NCBI GenBank assembly: GCA_963383645.1
Contig: OY726565.1
Coordinates: 41,195,944-41,259,943 of the forward strand
Source: Muscardinus avellanarius
Lineage: Eukaryota; Chordata; Mammalia; Rodentia; Gliridae
Direction of reading: 5' to 3'
Length of the DNA: 64,000 bases
The notes under the pieces are model-generated. The model saw only the letters and a list, made by a program, of their open reading frames with translations, did no database searches and was not told where the DNA came from. Shown here in pieces: positions 1-10,605 of the stretch. Position 1 is the stretch's first letter. Every line of letters begins with the position of its first letter. The translations under genes and the position numbers were made by a program.

Positions 1-135
1 CTTTCCTCCTACTGCACCTCCCAAACTAATAACAAATAATAAGGAATTAATTCTCTTCTGTACATTTTACATAAAATGTTATAAAATAATCTTAGGGTTC
101 TTTTACAGGTAATGGGGCAATAAAATATTTTTAAA

Positions 136-220
136 ATTTTTTATTGGTGCATTGTAGTCATACATCTATATGAGGTAAAAGATGGTAGAGGCATACATGC
201 ACAAATCACTCATTTAAGAC
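136..220 (-). mobile_element. L1 3' end fragment
   Basis: T-rich start followed by 'attggtgcattgtagtcata' and 'catacatgcac', the reverse complement of the terminal L1 3' UTR seen intact on the plus strand near 42,545. Only the last ~85 bp of the element are present. A SINE follows immediately. Confidence 0.65.
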
Positions 221-229
221 ATTATTAAG

Positions 230-354
230 CTAGGTGTGTGGGGCACATGATTGTAATCCCAGTTTCTGGGAGACTGAGATAGGAGAATTGAAAGCCTCAG
301 CAACCTTCAAGGCTCTCAGCAACTTAATGAGACTCTGGGTTCAATCCCTGATAC

Positions 355-393
<39 letters not shown>

Positions 394-395
394 GG
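230..395 (+). mobile_element. B1-dID-type SINE, internally deleted
   Basis: Left half 'ttgtaatcccag...gggagactgaga' is followed directly by the right-half end 'gggttcaatccctga', so much of the right monomer is missing. The tail has become a (CA)n microsatellite (about 356-391). A 9-bp duplication 'attattaag' flanks it (221-229 and 396-404). Confidence 0.75.
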
Positions 396-926
396 ATTAT
401 TAAGTAATTTTCAAAAACTACATAACTCATCAACTTTGTGAGGTGAAAGAAACTTTAGAAATTGTTTTGTTAAATTTTTATATTTTCACATGACATAACC
501 AAGGTTCAGAAACAAGAGTCAGAACACAATTTCTTCTCTTTGCTTTTAAGCAAGCATCTCTTTAATTATAGTATGACTTCCACAGAACTACTGCTCAATT
601 GTGTTCTGAATTACAGCTCTTTGAGTCGTACCACTTATAGTACAATATGGCTAGATGGATCATGAAAAAGTAAATCTTTCTACCTGACTTATATGCATAG
701 AAGTAATAATTGAAACTAAAGAAGTAAAAGTGATTACTGAAGATAGAAAGTAGCTTGAGAAGTGGAAGACTTGGCTAGATCCTGGGAAAATATGTGTGTT
801 AAGAAGCAAAAGAACAAAGAGTCACTGAAAGAGACAGGGAAGGTCTATTTGCAGTTTAGGAAGAAAATCAGTGACATAGAGATTGGAAATCATTTAGCAA
901 GGTCAGAGTAGTTAAGGATGGGAAGT

Positions 927-1107
927 GAGCCTGGTGCAGTGGCACACACCTATAATCCCAATTCTTGGGAGGCTGAGATAGAAAGATAGCAGTTTCTGCA
1001 ATTTAACAAGACTCTGTTTCAAAGCAAAAAATAAAATAAGGCTGAACATGTAGCTCAAAGGTAGAATGTCCCTGGGTTCAATCCCCAGTACCCTCCCCAA
1101 AAAAGTA
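927..1107 (+). mobile_element. B1-dID-type SINE
   Basis: Left B1-like half ('cctggtgcagtggcacacac', 'ataatcccaattcttgggag') joined to a tRNA-like right half ('tgtagctcaaaggtagaatg', 'gggttcaatccccagtacc'). A short A-rich tail follows. Confidence 0.85.
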
Positions 1108-1664
1108 AGAAAAGCAAATATAGCAAGTATAAAGAAGCTATAAAGAAATTATAAGGAGGAAAAGATGGAAAAAGAAGAGGGAGTAGAAAGGGAAAAACTC
1201 AAGAGTATCTAAAGTAATAGAGCTAAGAAAAATGTTAATAGATAAAAGGAAACAATGATTTTGGATGAATGGAAAACAGATCCAATTGCAAGAGAGAAAG
1301 GAGATTGTTAATGACATGACAGCTGGAGGAGGGGTCCTTGTTTCTCTGCAATGAAAGAGAAGAAGATTCAGGATTGAGAAAGGAAGTGAAGAAGCTCTTG
1401 GCAAAGAGCCAGGGTCTCAGTAAACTATTTGATAAGACATCTGTGAAGAGGGAGGGAAGGGTAAAGGAGAATGGAAAACATTTAAAATAATCCTTACCAG
1501 GCTTTGGAGAGCCCTTGCTCCTGCTGTGCCAATCCAGAGATTGAAGGGGTGGAGCAGGGGATTGAGGAGGTTCATGTCCACATGAATAAAGCCTGAGAAA
1601 CAAACTTCATCCCAAGACCTTTAAACACTGATTTGTTGGAATTAGTGTATCAAGAATGTGATGT

Positions 1665-1857
1665 TGAGTCTAGTACTTGGGAGGCTGAGACAGGAGGCTC
1701 AGAAACTTCAATACAGCCTTAGCAAGTAATGAAACTCTCAGGAACCTAGATTACTCTGTTTCAAAAACAAGAAATAAAACAGGCTGAGGTTGTAGCTTAT
1801 AGGTAGAACATCCCTGGGTTCAATCCCCACTACCACATTAAAAAGAAAGAAAAAAAA
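1665..1857 (+). mobile_element. B1-dID-type SINE, 5' truncated
   Basis: Starts inside the left monomer ('tagtacttgggaggctgaga'). The right monomer has the box B-like 'gggttcaatccccac'. Tail 'aaaaagaaagaaaaaaaa'. A weak 6-bp 'aatgtg' flank is compatible with a target-site duplication. Confidence 0.8.
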
Positions 1858-1859
1858 AT

Positions 1860-4376
1860 GTGGTATTGACAAAACTGTGATGATCTCAAAGCCCCTGAGA
1901 TATCCCCTTGTTATACTTGCATGGAAGTGCAGTGATGGAAGTTAATGGAAGTAGGAATAGATGAGAAGAGGCCTCCCAAGCAGAGCCCATGCTTCCCTGC
2001 CTGGGGCTGTATCCCCATGTCTATGTAAATCGGGCTTTTCTCAATTAGAACATGTCTGGGGATATGGATGAATGGTTTTTGAAAATTGGAGTGGATGTAA
2101 ATTAGGAATGGGTAAGTCAGTCAACATTTCTAAATTTAATGTTTTCTAAAGTTCATTGTAGGATTAACTGCTGAGTCCCTTGGAAAGGTAAAATGGCTTG
2201 ATCAAAAGTTAACTACTCAGAATAGTGAAAGAAAAAAGAGAATGGACTACTTCCAAAACATTCCTGAATGTTTAAGTAACACGTGTCAAGACAGTGCTTG
2301 AACACGTTTCTGAAACTTGAATTTAAAGTGCAATATTTCTCAAGCCATATTAAATATATGTCCTGGGGTACCACCAGTCTATAGTCATAATACTTTACAG
2401 AGCACAGCCTCACAGCTGGTGAACACCTTATCTATGTCAGCCCAAAATGTTTTAGCCCCACCAAATTTTCATCCTCTGAAAAAAAGGTGTAACTGAGTAG
2501 TTTTAACTCACGTCCTTAGCAACAGTAAGTGTAACTTTTGTCTTTCTGTTAAACTAAAAAGAAGAATTTTAGGCTATAATGATGGCGATTTCAGCTGATG
2601 TAACAAAAACGACAACAAAAAGACACTTGTTTGAATTTGAACAAAATACCTGACATCTCACCACTTAAAGAAAGTTTTGAAAGAAATGGGAACATGCTTT
2701 GGTAATACCAAAATATTAAGAGGTTTGGAGCATTGGATTTTCATTTGAAAGGCATATACAAAGTCTCTTACTTTTATTTTCTTCTCCACACCTTGAGCCT
2801 CCCACAAATAAAGTTCTTTGTTTTCAACGAGCATTTCACATTGCCTCTGAGAATTTTCACATATATGAGTTCCCGTGTGTGAACATTCTCTGGCTCTGGG
2901 CTACTTACCTCCCACTCTTATACCCTTTTGACTCTGGGATCCCTCTTCCTGGTTCATGAACTCATGATTTCTTATGGCAGAGGGAGATCATTATCTGCCA
3001 GTACTTCATTTACTGCTTTCACACTATAGAATGATTTTTCTTATGTGCTGACCAACCAAGGAATGTCCTTCCCAGTTATCGTTGTTTCTAGATGGAGAAA
3101 CATGACTAGACCTCCCCTTGGAATGTGATGGAGTGCTGGGTGTCATTTGGTACTAAGAAAATTAAATGGTTATGCCTGATACATAAGTATATTGTCTGTA
3201 TCTTATTTTTTTCTCAACTATCAACTGGATGCAGAACTCTCTGAGGCTGATGGTAATGGTGATGGTGATGATACAGCCACACGATGTGAGGAGCCTGGAT
3301 CTCTGAATTACCATGTGGATTAAAGACAGGAGACAAATGAGAACATTCACATTGGGCATTTACATGAGTGAGAAGTAAACTCACAATGTGCTAAGGCACT
3401 AAATTTAGGGCTTTATTTGTTATAACAGCTTGCATTACCTTAACCCATCTACACTAGTCTCATTACTCTCACTTCTCTTGACTTTATTAACGTGTTTCTT
3501 CTGTTTAGAATATCAAAACCCTTTCTCCTATATGCCAGATAATGTTTGGAGATAGAAAGCTGAGCAAAATAGAGAGTTTATTGGAGCATGCAATATAATG
3601 CACTATAATTTATCCTCCCAAGAAAGTTTACTGTTGTCTCTATAATTTTCCCTGATATTCTCCTTTTCTTGTACTCTTTAAGGAAAATTAATTGCTTCCT
3701 AATTTGTGTTCTAATAGAGGTCAGAACCAATAGTGGTACAAGTTTAAGTGGCAGCCCTAGCTAAACATCATAGAGGAGAATAACTCTGGATACATAGCTC
3801 TAAAATTTTGTGCATACATATTTCATCTTCTGGATTGTGATATCCAACATATCAGGGACTATGTCTCTTTGGTTTTTGTGAGTACAGTGTCAGGCATGAT
3901 GGAGGCTTAGCAAGAAGTGTCTGTGGTATTGATCACAGCTACTTTTCATTCACTATGCTTTTTCAAAAAGGGTTTTACAAAGTGATATTTATTTCTCCTT
4001 ATTGGTTCTGAAGTACAAATATTGATGTTACAAAGAGCAGCAGGTTGACATTATGCTGAATATAGTTCCTTTGTTAGAATGCTGCTACAGATACAAACAC
4101 CCTTTTCTCAAACTCTTCATTTTCTCAAAGCACAATGTCATTTTTTAAAACAGGATATTAACTAATAACTCTTCATCAGATCCTAAAAACAGGTGCTTTT
4201 CTCTGCTTTGTCATTTTTTTCCATTTTTTGGCAGATTAGTGGCCAGTCGCAATCATGTAAATCACAAACACAAAATAGATAAAACTTGTTCCACAATAGA
4301 CTTGCTTCTTATCTAAGAAGGAATCAGCTTCTGAGCTCTCCTAAACCCCTGGACAGTGACAAAAGGCACATCAAAA
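1860..4376. other. Unique-looking AT-rich intergenic DNA
   Basis: No recognisable gene, SINE or L1. A short degenerate trinucleotide run ('ggtaatggtgatggtgatga', ~3,251-3,270) is the only simple sequence. ORFs here are below 70 codons and look random. Confidence 0.5.
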
Positions 4377-4597
4377 GGCCAGACGTGGGTGTGGTGGTGC
4401 ACACCTGTAATCACAGTACTTGGGAGACTGAGACAGGAGGATGGCAGGTTGGAGGCCAATGTCAAAGACTTTGTGAACCCTCAGCAACTTAGTGAGGCCC
4501 TGTTTCAAAATAAAATGTAAGGGAAAAAAAGGACCAGGCTCATAGGTCAGAAGGAGAACACCCTGGGTTTAATCCTCCTCCCAAAAAAAGGTCAGGA
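4377..4597 (+). mobile_element. B1-dID-type SINE
   Basis: Left half 'gtgtggtggtgcacacctgt' with 'aatcacagtacttgggagac'. The right half is decayed ('ccctgggtttaatcctcctc'). A-rich tail, then 'aaaagg', repeated near the left edge. Confidence 0.8.
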
Positions 4598-4779
4598 ATG
4601 ATCTAGTAAGGACATGGGAGATAGATGAAAACAGGGCTGCTGGGGCTATAGGGATGAGCTCAGTGGTTCTGAATTGGGGGGACCCAGAATGGCAAGATCA
4701 GATTTTCTACTTTTTGCCCTTGGAACAAAGCCAGACTTCTGCTGGTGTTTCCAGTCTCATCAGTTTATCTTTTCCCTTT

Positions 4780-5135
4780 TCCACCATATAGCCTGTAACC
4801 TTCCCCAGATATACTCTGCACTCTCTCGCCTGGGTGACTTTGCACATGCTGTTGCTTCCTTTACTTCAGATGCCTGTCACCCTTCTCACCTGTGTTAGGA
4901 CTGCACCTTCTTTCCCGAGAAATCTCTGCTTCCCCCAGAGCTGCACCAGTGACCTACCTTGTGCCCCCACATGATCCATCACATTCTAAACCCCAGCGAC
5001 CTGCTATTAGTCTGTCTGCTCAGCTTGACTCAGAGCCTCCTTGTAGACATGGACTGGGCGTTAATCATCTCTGAATCACCGGGGCCTGATCCAGATCATA
5101 GCAAGCACTCAACAAATGTTTATGGAACACATAAA
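4780..5135 (+). mobile_element. Ancient L2 LINE 3' fragment
   Basis: Contains the order of blocks typical of an L2 3' end: 'gtgactttgcacatgctgtt', later 'catagcaagcactcaacaaa' with 'tgttta', which matches the L2 terminus (…agtaggcgctcaataaatgttt…) by eye. Diverged, no TSD. Family call is from remembered consensus, not alignment. Confidence 0.55.
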
Positions 5136-5151
5136 GGAGTGATTAGGGAAA

Positions 5152-5976
5152 CACTTTTAAAATATATTTTTATCAGTGTGCTGTAATTATACATCACAGT
5201 GAGGTTCAATGTGATACAAACACACATGCACACAGTACCTGTTGTATTTTCCTCTGGATTTCATCAAACATGAGTAAGATTGGTAGTAATACCTTCATAG
5301 ACAGACAGCATTTCTTGAACTACTTCCTTTAGCACTTGCTCTTCCCTTTCCTCCCTCCCTCCCCAGGACCCTTCCACTATTCTACTGGACTCCCCTCACT
5401 TATCTGAGGTCTCTTTTGCTTTTGGTTTTCTCTCTTGCTTCCACCTATGAAGAAAAAGCTGACAACTCTTAACTTTCTGAGACTGGCTGATCTTACCTAG
5501 CACAATATTCTCTAGTTCTGTACATTTTTCTGCAAATGACATAATTCTGCTCTTCTTTACAGCTAAGCAGATTTTATTGTGTGTATATACCACATTTTCT
5601 TTATCCATTCATCTTTTGACCGACAACCTAAGTTAACTTCATCATTTGGCTAGTATCAATTGTACTGCTAGAAATACATGTATGTGTGTATCACTGCAGT
5701 ATTCTGATTTGAATTCTTTTGGGAAGATACTGAGGAGTGGTATAGCTGGCTAACATGGTGGTACCATGCCTAGTCTTTTGAGGAACCTCTATACTGATCT
5801 CCATAGAAGTTTTACTAATTTATACTCCTATTAAAAGTGCATACAAGTTCCTATTTTCTCACATCCTCAGTAGCACTTATTATTGTTTGTATTCTTGATT
5901 ATTGCCATTCTAACTGGAGTTAGATGGACTCTCAGTATAGTTTTGATTTTCATCGCCCTGATTGCTAATGATGTTG
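5152..5976 (-). mobile_element. L1 3' portion, left part (split by the LTR element)
   Basis: Reverse complement of an L1 3' UTR and ORF2 tail: 'gtgctgtaattatacatcac' at the terminus, then 'ttctctagttctgtacattt', 'ctgcaaatgacataattctg' and 'ttattgtgtgtatataccac', the usual antisense of the ORF2 C-terminal region. The same L1 resumes at 9,297 after the LTR insertion ('...atgttg|aacat|cttttcatat'). Confidence 0.75.
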
Positions 5977-5981
5977 AACAT
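5977..5981. repeat. Target-site duplication of the LTR element (left)
   Basis: 'aacat' directly precedes the TG of the 5' LTR. The same five bases follow the CA of the 3' LTR at 9,292-9,296. Removing one copy plus the element restores a continuous L1 sequence. Confidence 0.85.
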
Positions 5982-6304
5982 TGTTAAGTTGGGTCCTGCA
6001 CTCATGTGACTTTGTGTCACATGACCTCTGCAGGGCAAGGGAGGGGCTGAAACCCCCGCGAGAATTGGGTGTTCTCGCGAGTAAACCCTCATCTCGCGAG
6101 ATGCATACCTTGAAAAGGAGAGCCCGCGTCCTCAAGCTTCGGACAGGCGCACGGGCCCCACGGTGCCTCGCCCTGATCCCCGGGAGAGCCATGCCATTAA
6201 AACTTTACATGCCATGTGTACTGGACCTCTCTCGTGTTTTTCACACTCCGCCGTACTCACTTATTTTTATTTTACTCGCATTTAATTTTTTATTTTACTT
6301 ATCA
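5982..6304 (+). repeat. 5' LTR
   Basis: 323 bp, TG...CA ends. Contains two copies of a TCTCGCGAG motif, an ATTAAA polyadenylation-type hexamer at 6,196-6,201 and a T-rich 3' end (U5-like). No clear TATA box. Differs from the 3' LTR by five transitions. Confidence 0.92.
6073..6101. promoter_or_regulatory. Paired TCTCGCGAG motifs in the 5' LTR
   Basis: TCTCGCGAGT at 6,073-6,082 and the perfect palindrome TCTCGCGAGA at 6,092-6,101, 19 bp apart. TCTCGCGAGA is a known vertebrate CpG-island promoter motif (bound by BANP, and linked to ZBTB33/Kaiso). The same pair is in the 3' LTR at 9,060-9,088. Promoter use is inferred. Confidence 0.6.
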
Positions 6305-6306
6305 TT

Positions 6307-6322
6307 TGGTGCCGAACCGGGA
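6307..6322 (+). promoter_or_regulatory. Primer-binding site, tRNA-Phe-like with a 2-nt deletion
   Basis: 'tggtgccgaaccggga' matches the complement of the tRNA-Phe 3' end (TGGTGCCGAAACCCGGGA) except for two missing bases in the AAACCC stretch. It sits two bases downstream of the LTR, the standard spacing. tRNA-Phe priming is the IAP habit. Confidence 0.7.
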
Positions 6323-6582
6323 GAACTCTTGGGTCCCTCCCCATTTTTTTCTTTTTTTTTCTTTTTTTTTCCTTTTTTCTCTTTTTATTTTTACTCTCTT
6401 TTGGAGCCCCGGACTCTCTGACCCGCCAGCAGCTCCACTGTGAGGTCCCACACCAGCGCTCCGCTTGCAGGCGTTGCTCCCACCACTGCCGCCGCTGCCG
6501 CCTCGTGCCTGCCCGGACCGTAAGCCTTCTTCCCCAGCCCCGTGCACTCCAGGAGAGCCGGCGGCCTTCTTCCCGCCCCGGG

Positions 6583-6734
6583 CTCTGCTGAGAGGCCACG
6601 GCCATCTTTCCAGCCCCGAGCTCTGCTGAGAGCTCGCGGCCATCTTTTCGGCCCCGCACTCTGCTGAGAGGCCACGGCCATCATTCCAGCCCTGCGCTCT
6701 GCTGAGAGCCAGTGGCCATCTTTTCCTGCCCACG
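6583..6734 (+). repeat. 38-bp tandem repeat, 4 copies, in the LTR-element leader
   Basis: 'ctctgctgagag' recurs at 6,583, 6,621, 6,659 and 6,697, an exact 38-bp spacing. Each unit carries a 'ggccatc' block (ggccatcttt in most), matching the YY1 core (GCCATCTT). One unit has 'ggccatcatt' instead. Confidence 0.85.
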
Positions 6735-8956
6735 TGCTCTCTTCTGGAGCGCCGATGGCAATCTTCCACTGCCACTGCGGCCACAGCCACCACTGCCGGG
6801 GCGTGCAGGCTCCGCCGGCCGCCAGGCTGCCAGTTCCACCCGCCCGGAGCCAGGCTCCTTGGGTAATGCTGGCACCTGCTCTGCTCCTGCCTGCCGCTTG
6901 GACCTCCTAAAACCGCCGTTCCTGCCTGCCCACGCTGCCCGCCGCTGGAATGGGACCGCGCCGCCCGCGAACTGCGCCACACCGCGCGCCTATGTCTTCT
7001 CCGTGCCTGGCGTTGCTTAGACCCGCCTGCCGGGGCCGCCTGCCTCCTCCATCTAGGTGGCTGCGACTCTGCTAAACAGCCCCCAGCCCGCCAAGTCCAG
7101 CCCGCGCTCCAGCTGGTTCCTCCACTCGGACTCACGCCCTGGCGCCCTTCACCCTGTGCCTGCCCACCCCTGCTGCCTGGGCCTGGCCATTCCGGAGTCG
7201 GCGGCCATCTTTCCGGCCCGAGCCAGGCAGCTTGGCACTTGCTCTGCCTGCCAACCGCCTGCGCGGGCCAGGACCTCTGCCTGCCGCTTGGACCTCCTAA
7301 AGCACCGTTCCAGCTTGGTTCTCCGGTCACCGCCGGGACCTCTGGCCGGTTTGCCCCACCCGCCCCGAGCCAGGCTCACTGGCGGTGCTCCTTGGGGCCC
7401 AGCCTCAGCGTCTGGCGCGTGCCTGGAAGCCATTTTGTCTCCACGCCGCGGGCCCGGCAAGCCATGTCGCCTGCGCACCCCCACTGATCCCACCTGTGCC
7501 AGCCGCCAGTGCCGTCCACACCAGCCACCGGCATCCGCGCGCCCTGGCTCCACCGCGCCCCCAGCAGCTTCTCAGCGCTTCTGTCACAGCCAGCGCTGGC
7601 CGACATCACTATACTCCGGTAAACTGCCTCCTTCCCTTGGTTAGCGGGTTCCGGACTTGGGTCTTCCGGTCCACTGGGACCTTAAAATCCAAGCGCTTGG
7701 TGACCCATTGTCCCATGGTCCACTGGGACCACCCTGCGGATGACCAGGTCATCCTCCAGTTTTGAGAAGGAATGAAGACGTTCTTCCCTATCTCTTAACC
7801 TCCGTTTCTGAACGATTGAGCAGGGAAATCGGGGACGCCCATTTCCTGTTCTTCGTTTCCGCCCGCAAACCAATTATGGGGAGTCGAACCTTTATACTAG
7901 CAGATGCCCTGAGAGCCTGTCTGCCTTGATACGAGTTGGGAAATAGGTTGCGGTGGCCCAGGAACAGTTAGGAACTTTTCTAAGTGGTCTGGTATCCCTC
8001 CAAATGCTCTCCCCCATCAGCTTCCATTTATTTTCCCGCCAGCTGCCATTTTGTGATGGCGCATAGTCGCTGCCTGGTGATGTCACAGTCGCCATCTTGG
8101 CCCGCGCCAGACTGCAATTTTGCTGGGCGGCCCGTGTGGGCGCGCCCTAGGTGCTGTGGGAAACACCGGGCCGGGGCTGGGGCGACACCCTCTGCCCGTG
8201 GGGAGTCTGCGTTGCCATTCTTGCCGGACACCAGCCCCGGGACGCGCTTTTTGTGAGTATAGGTCCGTCACAGCTGACAGAACCTTAACATAGCATCTAA
8301 GTTTTAATTCCAGAGAGAAACAGGCGGAAATGGAGCATACACTCCGACTTTGCCAAAAAGCAGATCCCTGATAGCTGCCCTTCGGCTGGCGGTGGCGGCT
8401 CAGCCCCCTGGAGCGCCACCTAGGTGTGGAGGACTGCAACAACAACTACCTCCAGGAGCCTGCCTCAAGTGGGGCAAAGCCACGCCTACCAATCAGACTG
8501 CTCCGCGTGTGGCCAGGAGGGCCACTGGAACAGTGCCCTTGGAAAAGGGTGAGCCCCAGGTGCCTCAACACAGGGGGAGCACCTTTCCAGACCAGGCCCC
8601 GCCGCTGGCCCTACTCAGCCTGGCTGAAGACTGATGGCTCCTGGATCAGTCTTCATCCTCTTTGCCAGCTCAGAGTAGCTCTCCAGGTACTGAGTAAACC
8701 AGTCTCCTTTTTGGTCGCCTGCTCAATCTCATGATTTGTTTTTTTCTTTAATAGCCCTTGCCTGTTCAAGCCTCCTCAAGCGCATATCACTAAGCTGTCC
8801 AGGATAACCTCCAATTCGCACTGCAGCTATGCACCCACCTGCACCCCCTTCTGGGGGACTGGACTCCCAACTCCTCCCGGTCTGGGGCCCCTGACGACGC
8901 CCCTTGACAGCAGGAAGAAGCTAGAGGGTCCAACGTCATCCATTATCCCTACCATC

Positions 8957-8968
8957 AAAAGGCCGGAA
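8957..8968 (+). promoter_or_regulatory. Polypurine tract candidate
   Basis: 'aaaaggccggaa' abuts the 3' LTR. It resembles a retroviral AAAAGG..GGAA tract but is interrupted by CC. Location is exactly as expected for plus-strand priming. Confidence 0.5.
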
Positions 8969-9291
8969 TGTTAAGTTGGGTCCTGCACTCATGTGACTTT
9001 GTGTCACATGACCTCTGCAGGGCAAGGGAGGGGCTGAAACCCCCGCGAGAATTGGGCGTTCTCGCGAGTAAACCCTCATCTCGCGAGATGCATACCTTGA
9101 AAAGGAGAGCCCGCGTCCTCAAGCTTCGGACAGGCGCGCGGGCCCCACGGTGCCTCGCCCTGATCCCCGGGAGAGCCGTGCCATTAAAACTTTACATGCC
9201 ATGTGTACCGGACCTCTCTTGTGTTTTTCACACTCCGCCGTACTCACTTATTTTTATTTTACTCGCATTTAATTTTTTATTTTACTTATCA
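8969..9291 (+). repeat. 3' LTR
   Basis: 323 bp, same length as the 5' LTR. TCTCGCGAGT at 9,060-9,069, TCTCGCGAGA at 9,079-9,088, ATTAAA at 9,183-9,188. Followed by the 'aacat' duplication (9,292-9,296). Confidence 0.92.
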
Positions 9292-9398
9292 AACATCTTT
9301 TCATATATTTATTGAACATATGCATTTCTTCTTTTGAGAAGTATCTATTCAACTCAACATCTCATTTTTAATTAGGTTAGTTTTTTGGTGTAAGTTTT

Positions 9399-9460
9399 GG
9401 GGGGCACTGGATATTGAACACAGGGGTATTCTACCTCTGAGCAACAACCCAGCCCTTTTT

Positions 9461-9492
<32 letters not shown>

Positions 9493-9554
9493 TTTTGGTG
9501 GTACTGGGTTTCCTGGAAGCCCTTCTACCTCTGGGCTACACTCCCAGACCTATG

Positions 9555-9638
<84 letters not shown>

Positions 9639-9869
9639 GGAAACAGGGTGGGTCTCTTAAGCCAGCGAGGCTGGCTCCGAACCAGCACAATCCTCCTGTC
9701 TCCACCTCCCAAGCGCGGGGATTACAAGTGTGCGCCACCATGCCCAGCTTATTATTTATTTTAGAATGGTGTCTCACTAAGTTTCTGAGGTTGGCCTTGA
9801 ACTTGTGATCCTTTTCTTTCAGGCTCCCAAGTTCTAAAATTACAAGTTTATGCCACCATGCCTGGCTTA
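9399..9869 (-). mobile_element. B1-dID-type SINE (outer), interrupted by a second SINE
   Basis: Right half at ~9,400-9,460 ('attctacctctgagcaacaa') and left half at ~9,751-9,869 ('aagtttctgaggttggcctt', 'gccaccatgcctggctt') are separated by an inner SINE. An 11-bp duplication 'gtgtaagtttt' flanks the whole (9,388-9,398 and 9,870-9,880). Confidence 0.8.
9496..9749 (-). mobile_element. SINE subfamily with internal (A)n(TA)n (inner copy)
   Basis: Right half 'ctacctctgggctacactcc' and left half 'aagccagcgaggctggctcc ... gcgccaccatgcccagctt' are separated by a (TA)n run (~9,555-9,610) and a T tract (poly-A of the left monomer in sense). The same organisation occurs at 54,759-55,043. Inserted in the A-rich middle of the outer SINE. 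Confidence 0.8.
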
Positions 9870-10264
9870 GTGTAAGTTTTTTTTTTTTTTTAAGTTCTTT
9901 GTCTATTCTAGTTATTAGTCCTCTATCAGGGGAGTAGCTCTCACAGATTTTATTCCACTCATCAGGCTCTCTTCAGATTCTTGAATGTGTTCTTTGCTGC
10001 AGAGAAACTTTTTCACTTGATGCTATTTTATTTATTGATTCTTACCTTTACTTACTGAACATTGGGACCCAAGACATCACAGCAGAGGGCCACATTTTCT
10101 ACAAAAACTTTTATAGTATCTCCAGTAAGGTGTGGGTACCTTATCTCAAAGATTTTCCTGCATACATATCCTGGGAAGCTTAAATGACTTTCAAAATAAA
10201 TCAGTGAGCATATGATCTTATTTGTGGTGTCTACATGGTCTATCATTTTGAGAAGCCACAAATT

Positions 10265-10336
10265 CCCTTCCTTCCTTCCTTCCTTCCTTCCTTCCTTCCT
10301 TCCTTCCTTCCTCTCTTTCTCTTTTCTTTCTTTCTC

Positions 10337-10395
<59 letters not shown>

Positions 10396-10605
10396 TTTTT
10401 TCTGTACTGGAGGTGGGACCCAGGGACATTCTGCCTCCGAGCTACACCATCAGCCCTATTTTTTTTTTATTCTTTATTTTGAAACAGGGTCTCACTAAGT
10501 TGCAGAGGGCCTCACTAACTAGCTGAGGCTTGTCCACAAAACTGCAGTCCTCCTATGTCAACCTCCCAGATGCTGGGATTATGAGCATGAACCACCACAC
10601 CTGGT
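10265..10605 (-). mobile_element. B1-dID-type SINE with expanded tail microsatellite
   Basis: SINE body 10,404-10,605 ('cattctgcctccgagctaca', 'ctcccagatgctgggattat'). In sense its A-tail has become (GAAA)n then (GGAA)n, seen as (CCTT)n(CTTT)n at 10,266-10,396. A 15-bp duplication with one mismatch flanks it: 'gagaagccacaaatt' 10,250-10,264 and 'gagaagccacagatt' 10,606-10,620. Confidence 0.85.

Larger units (their letters stand above)
5982..9291 (+). mobile_element. Non-autonomous LTR retrotransposon, complete (3.3 kb)
   Basis: Two 323-bp direct LTRs (5,982-6,304 and 8,969-9,291) beginning TGTTAAG and ending TTATCA flank a ~2.66-kb internal region. I count five differences between the LTRs, all transitions at CpG positions (about 1.5%), so the insertion is young. 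A primer-binding site lies two bases after the 5' LTR and a purine tract just before the 3' LTR. The internal part is a GC/CpG-rich leader-like sequence: a pyrimidine tract (6,348-6,410), a 38-bp tandem repeat (6,583-6,734) and duplicated blocks ('cttggacctcctaaa' at ~6,898 and ~7,287). I see no gag, protease, RT, integrase or envelope motif in any frame, so proteins would have to come from a related autonomous element. The tRNA-Phe-like primer site suggests the class II (IAP/ERVK-like) group, but the 5-bp duplication leaves the class open. Confidence 0.9.
9297..10060 (-). mobile_element. L1 3' portion, right part (split by LTR element and nested SINEs)
   Basis: Continues the minus-strand L1 of 5,152-5,976: 'cttttcatatatttattg', then 'gttctttgtctattctagtt', 'tcctctatcagg' and 'gctgcagagaaactttttca', typical antisense of L1 downstream sequence. 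SINEs at 9,399-9,869 interrupt it. Right edge is approximate. Confidence 0.6.

Noticed and set aside
6302..7330. 342-codon antisense ORF and a 195-codon sense ORF (7,057-7,644) in the LTR element
   Set aside because: Very GC-rich low-complexity peptides with no retroviral or cellular motif, overlapping on opposite strands and crossing tandem repeats.
5982..9291. CpG-rich block considered as a cellular gene promoter/CpG island with first exon
   Set aside because: Paired LTRs, PBS and 5-bp duplication explain it fully as an insertion.
10052..10526. Lys/Glu-rich and Phe/Leu/Ser-rich ORFs
   Set aside because: Translation of the (CCTT)n(CTTT)n array in a SINE tail.
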